A stretch of 64,000 bases of DNA from Desulfovibrio intestinalis. Its GTDB lineage: Bacteria > Desulfobacterota > Desulfovibrionia > Desulfovibrionales > Desulfovibrionaceae. The translations under genes were made by a program, and so were the position numbers. The stretch spans positions 310,001 to 374,000 of the forward strand of contig NZ_JACHGO010000001.1 in NCBI RefSeq assembly GCF_014202345.1. Reading direction: 5' to 3'. Shown piece after piece: positions 62,342 to 64,000 of the stretch (the first letter of the stretch is position 1; every line of letters begins with the position of its first letter). The notes under the pieces were generated by a model. The model made no database searches. It worked only from the letters and a program-made list of their open reading frames with translations, and had not been told where the DNA came from.

Positions 62342-62653
62342 ATGTATACGATGCTTACCAGTGAATCGGTTGAAGCTGCTATTGCTGCCACCAATAGCGG
62401 TATTTTGCTTTGTTCAAAAAAACTCTGCTCACATTGCAAGAATATGGAAAAGGTCGTTGAGAAATTCAAGGCGCAGTTTCCTGACGTCATGTTCTTGAAA
62501 GTAGATAGCGAAGAATCGCCCGAAGCCATGACTGCCCTTGGCGCGGAAAGAGTGCCCACAGTCATTGTTATCAAAGACGGCAAGGCTGTGGCTCGCAAGC
62601 CTGGGCTCATGAATCCTCGTGAACTGGCCGCATTCTACAGTAGCGCAAAGTAG
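62342..62653 (+). CDS. Thioredoxin-family protein with CSHC active site
   Basis: A 103-residue thioredoxin fold. The active site is KKLCSHCKNME (Cys29, Cys32), where classical thioredoxins have WCGPC; the tryptophan is missing and CSHC is unusual. The cis-Pro is in ERVPTVIVIKDG. The ATG at 62342 has GGAG at 6 bases; an upstream in-frame ATG (62330) contains the Shine-Dalgarno. It is 9 bp from the reductase gene, so the pair is probably a dedicated redox couple. Confidence 0.88.
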   Translation: MYTMLTSESVEAAIAATNSGILLCSKKLCSHCKNMEKVVEKFKAQFPDVMFLKVDSEESPEAMTALGAERVPTVIVIKDGKAVARKPGLMNPRELAAFYSSAK

Positions 62654-62662
62654 GGTGCTGGC

Positions 62663-63586
62663 ATGAAAGACATCCTACACTATGATATCGCCGTCATCGG
62701 CGGCGGCATGGCCGGTATGACCGCTGGCGTCTATGCGGCGCGCGCCAACAGAAGTTGCGTTATACTTGAGAGCAACATCACCGGAGGTTTGACCAATTCC
62801 ACGTATCTTGTAGAGAATTTTCCCTCGTATACCTCGATTCACGGCATGGAGCTCATGCAGAAATGCCGTGATCAGGTGGACAGCCTTGGGGTTGCTGTTG
62901 AAGAAGTTTGCGAAATTCAAAGCGTGGATCTTGAGGCTCCATACAAACGCATTGAAACCGAAGAGGCAGTTTATCTTGCCAAAAGTGTTATCCTTGCCAC
63001 AGGTAGAAAGCCCGTGTTGCTGGACGTGCCCACGGAGTGCGAACAGGTTCACTATTGTGCCATCTGTGACGGGGCACCCTACGCAGGCAAGAAAATTCTT
63101 CTGGTGGGTGGAGGCAACAGCGCTTTTGATGAAGGTCTGTACCTGAAGCATCTTGGCGTTGCGCAGATAACCATAGTTGAGGAAATGAACCGCCTGTTTG
63201 CCGCCCAAGCCGCTCAGGACGCTTTGCTTGGTTGTGATAACGTCCGTTGCGTTCTTGGCACGAAGGTGAAGGATCTTGCGGTGGTCAATGGAGTATTAAC
63301 TGGCGCTGTTCTGGAAAACTGCGCGTCGGGCGAGTGTGCTGTGGTTGAAGCTGATGGCGTGTTTGTTTTTCTGGGCCAGATTCCGAATAATGAGCTTTTT
63401 AAGGATGCCATCAGGGTCAATGAAGCAGGGTATGTTCTTGCCGATGCTGACATGCAGACGAATATTCCTGGAGTATTCTCTGCTGGCGATATTAATGTTA
63501 AACAGTTTCGTCAACTTACTACGGCAGCAGCTGACGGCACCATAGCGGCGCTTATGGCGGACAGGTATGTTAGATCGCTAGGGTGA
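62663..63586 (+). CDS. trxB: Atypical thioredoxin reductase
   Basis: A 307-residue flavoprotein with the FAD-binding GGGMAGMTAGVYAARA (13-28), redox CAIC (Cys132, Cys135), nucleotide loop GGGNSAFDEG (149-158) and the C-terminal FAD motif GVFSAGDI. In NADPH-dependent enzymes HRRxxxR follows the nucleotide loop; here the position reads IVEEMNR, acidic, which argues against NADPH and for NADH or another donor. Atypical reductases of this type are known in Desulfovibrio. It pairs with the CSHC thioredoxin upstream. Confidence 0.9.
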   Translation: MKDILHYDIAVIGGGMAGMTAGVYAARANRSCVILESNITGGLTNSTYLVENFPSYTSIHGMELMQKCRDQVDSLGVAVEEVCEIQSVDLEAPYKRIETEEAVYLAKSVILATGRKPVLLDVPTECEQVHYCAICDGAPYAGKKILLVGGGNSAFDEGLYLKHLGVAQITIVEEMNRLFAAQAAQDALLGCDNVRCVLGTKVKDLAVVNGVLTGAVLENCASGECAVVEADGVFVFLGQIPNNELFKDAIRVNEAGYVLADADMQTNIPGVFSAGDINVKQFRQLTTAAADGTIAALMADRYVRSLG

Positions 63587-63629
63587 CTGGAGTAGTTTAT
63601 CCGTTTCATAACATGCCGGAAAACAGCTT

Positions 63630-63917
63630 ATGAAGATCATCATTTGGGATACCAATGCGCAACGTATTGCATGTATTGACAGAAACTTGCGCATCGCAAT
63701 GCAACAGCTTGGCCAGCGCGGGCTGGTCTCAAGTATGTCTGAGCCGCCGCTCATCGGGCGCATGGGCTTGATAGGAAAAACCCCTGTGCTTGAAATTGGC
63801 GGCTTTTACTGGTCGTTAAAAGCGGGAAGCGCCATAAGTGTGGAAGAATGCCTTAATCTGCTGCGCAAGCTGCATGAAGGCGGGAAGATTGATGAGGGAG
63901 GGCATTTGCAGGAGTGA
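63630..63917 (+). CDS. Thioredoxin-like protein lacking CxxC
   Basis: A 95-residue protein with the beta-alpha-beta order of small thioredoxin-like redox proteins: KIIIWDTNAQRIACIDRNL, a central strand and TPVLEIGGFYWSLKAG before a final helix. The place of the redox CxxC holds TNAQ, and only one Cys (residue 15) is near, so it cannot do dithiol exchange as usual. It may be a regulatory or scaffolding relative. It is 43 bp from the reductase and on the same strand. Confidence 0.6.
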   Translation: MKIIIWDTNAQRIACIDRNLRIAMQQLGQRGLVSSMSEPPLIGRMGLIGKTPVLEIGGFYWSLKAGSAISVEECLNLLRKLHEGGKIDEGGHLQE

Positions 63918-63919
63918 CC

Positions 63920-64000
63920 GTGCGGAGCCGCGTAAGTACCCCCGTTAGGGCAAGGTGCGCACAGCAAAAGCGTTGGTGTATTTGGCGACGGGTAAGGATA
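63920..64000 (+). CDS. Possible gene start, cut off by the window
   Basis: GTG 5 bases after AGGAG, two bases past the previous stop, with 27 open codons to the window edge. The product is strongly basic so far (seven Arg). Too short to identify. Confidence 0.35.
   Translation, partial: MRSRVSTPVRARCAQQKRWCIWRRVRI

Overview
The window looks like chromosomal DNA of a Desulfovibrio-type sulfate reducer (Desulfovibrionaceae, Desulfobacterota), probably close to the D. desulfuricans group. The grounds are an oxygen-reducing flavodiiron protein with the exact metal ligands of rubredoxin:oxygen oxidoreductase, an iron-type superoxide dismutase, a selenocysteine tRNA with selA, an atypical thioredoxin reductase, ModD, and a moderately GC-rich gene-dense layout. 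The species call is inference; no rRNA is present.

Layout. 1-12142 is almost all minus strand: housekeeping and repair genes (AlkD-like protein, M18 aminopeptidase, selA overlapping folC, DksA-like zinc finger, thioesterase, Tim44-like protein, DUF4198-like protein, ComF, a flavodoxin-like Fe-S protein and an MBL hydrolase). 12389-15223 is a large protein with two degenerate GGDEF domains and TPRs. 15321-21978 is an iron-uptake locus: AraC/PchR-like regulator, divergent TonB receptor, a membrane-domain/FeoA fusion and FeoB. 22143-25098 is a MoxR ATPase/VWA-like trio. 25443-35046 holds modD, a chemoreceptor, a DEAD-box helicase, tatA, a small secreted protein, sodB and a PAS/GAF-like protein.

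35384-40795 is the locus I find most likely to be an undescribed system: a GntR regulator, an 82-residue protein, an 11-helix membrane protein, a Tat-exported metallo-beta-lactamase-fold protein and a CobW GTPase with a ~290-residue extra N-terminal region, preceded by palindromic operator-like sites. A decayed MFS transporter gene and the selenocysteine tRNA follow.

42219-50884 is the envelope and second-messenger operon ftsH-folP-(diguanylate cyclase)-cdaA-ybbR-glmM, then galU; c-di-AMP and c-di-GMP synthesis genes sit side by side. A 148-bp element with inverted ends follows galU, and a solo end lies near 33.7 kb. 51167-58895 holds priA, a FadL-type porin, roo, a decayed radical-SAM gene, an SGNH hydrolase and small genes.

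59027-64000 is a second candidate system: a PAS/sigma-54 activator divergent from a well-formed sigma-54 promoter that drives a sulfatase-fold enzyme with Thr in place of the catalytic Cys, followed by a thioredoxin, a thioredoxin reductase lacking the NADPH motif, and a thioredoxin-like protein lacking CxxC. The last gene runs off the window.
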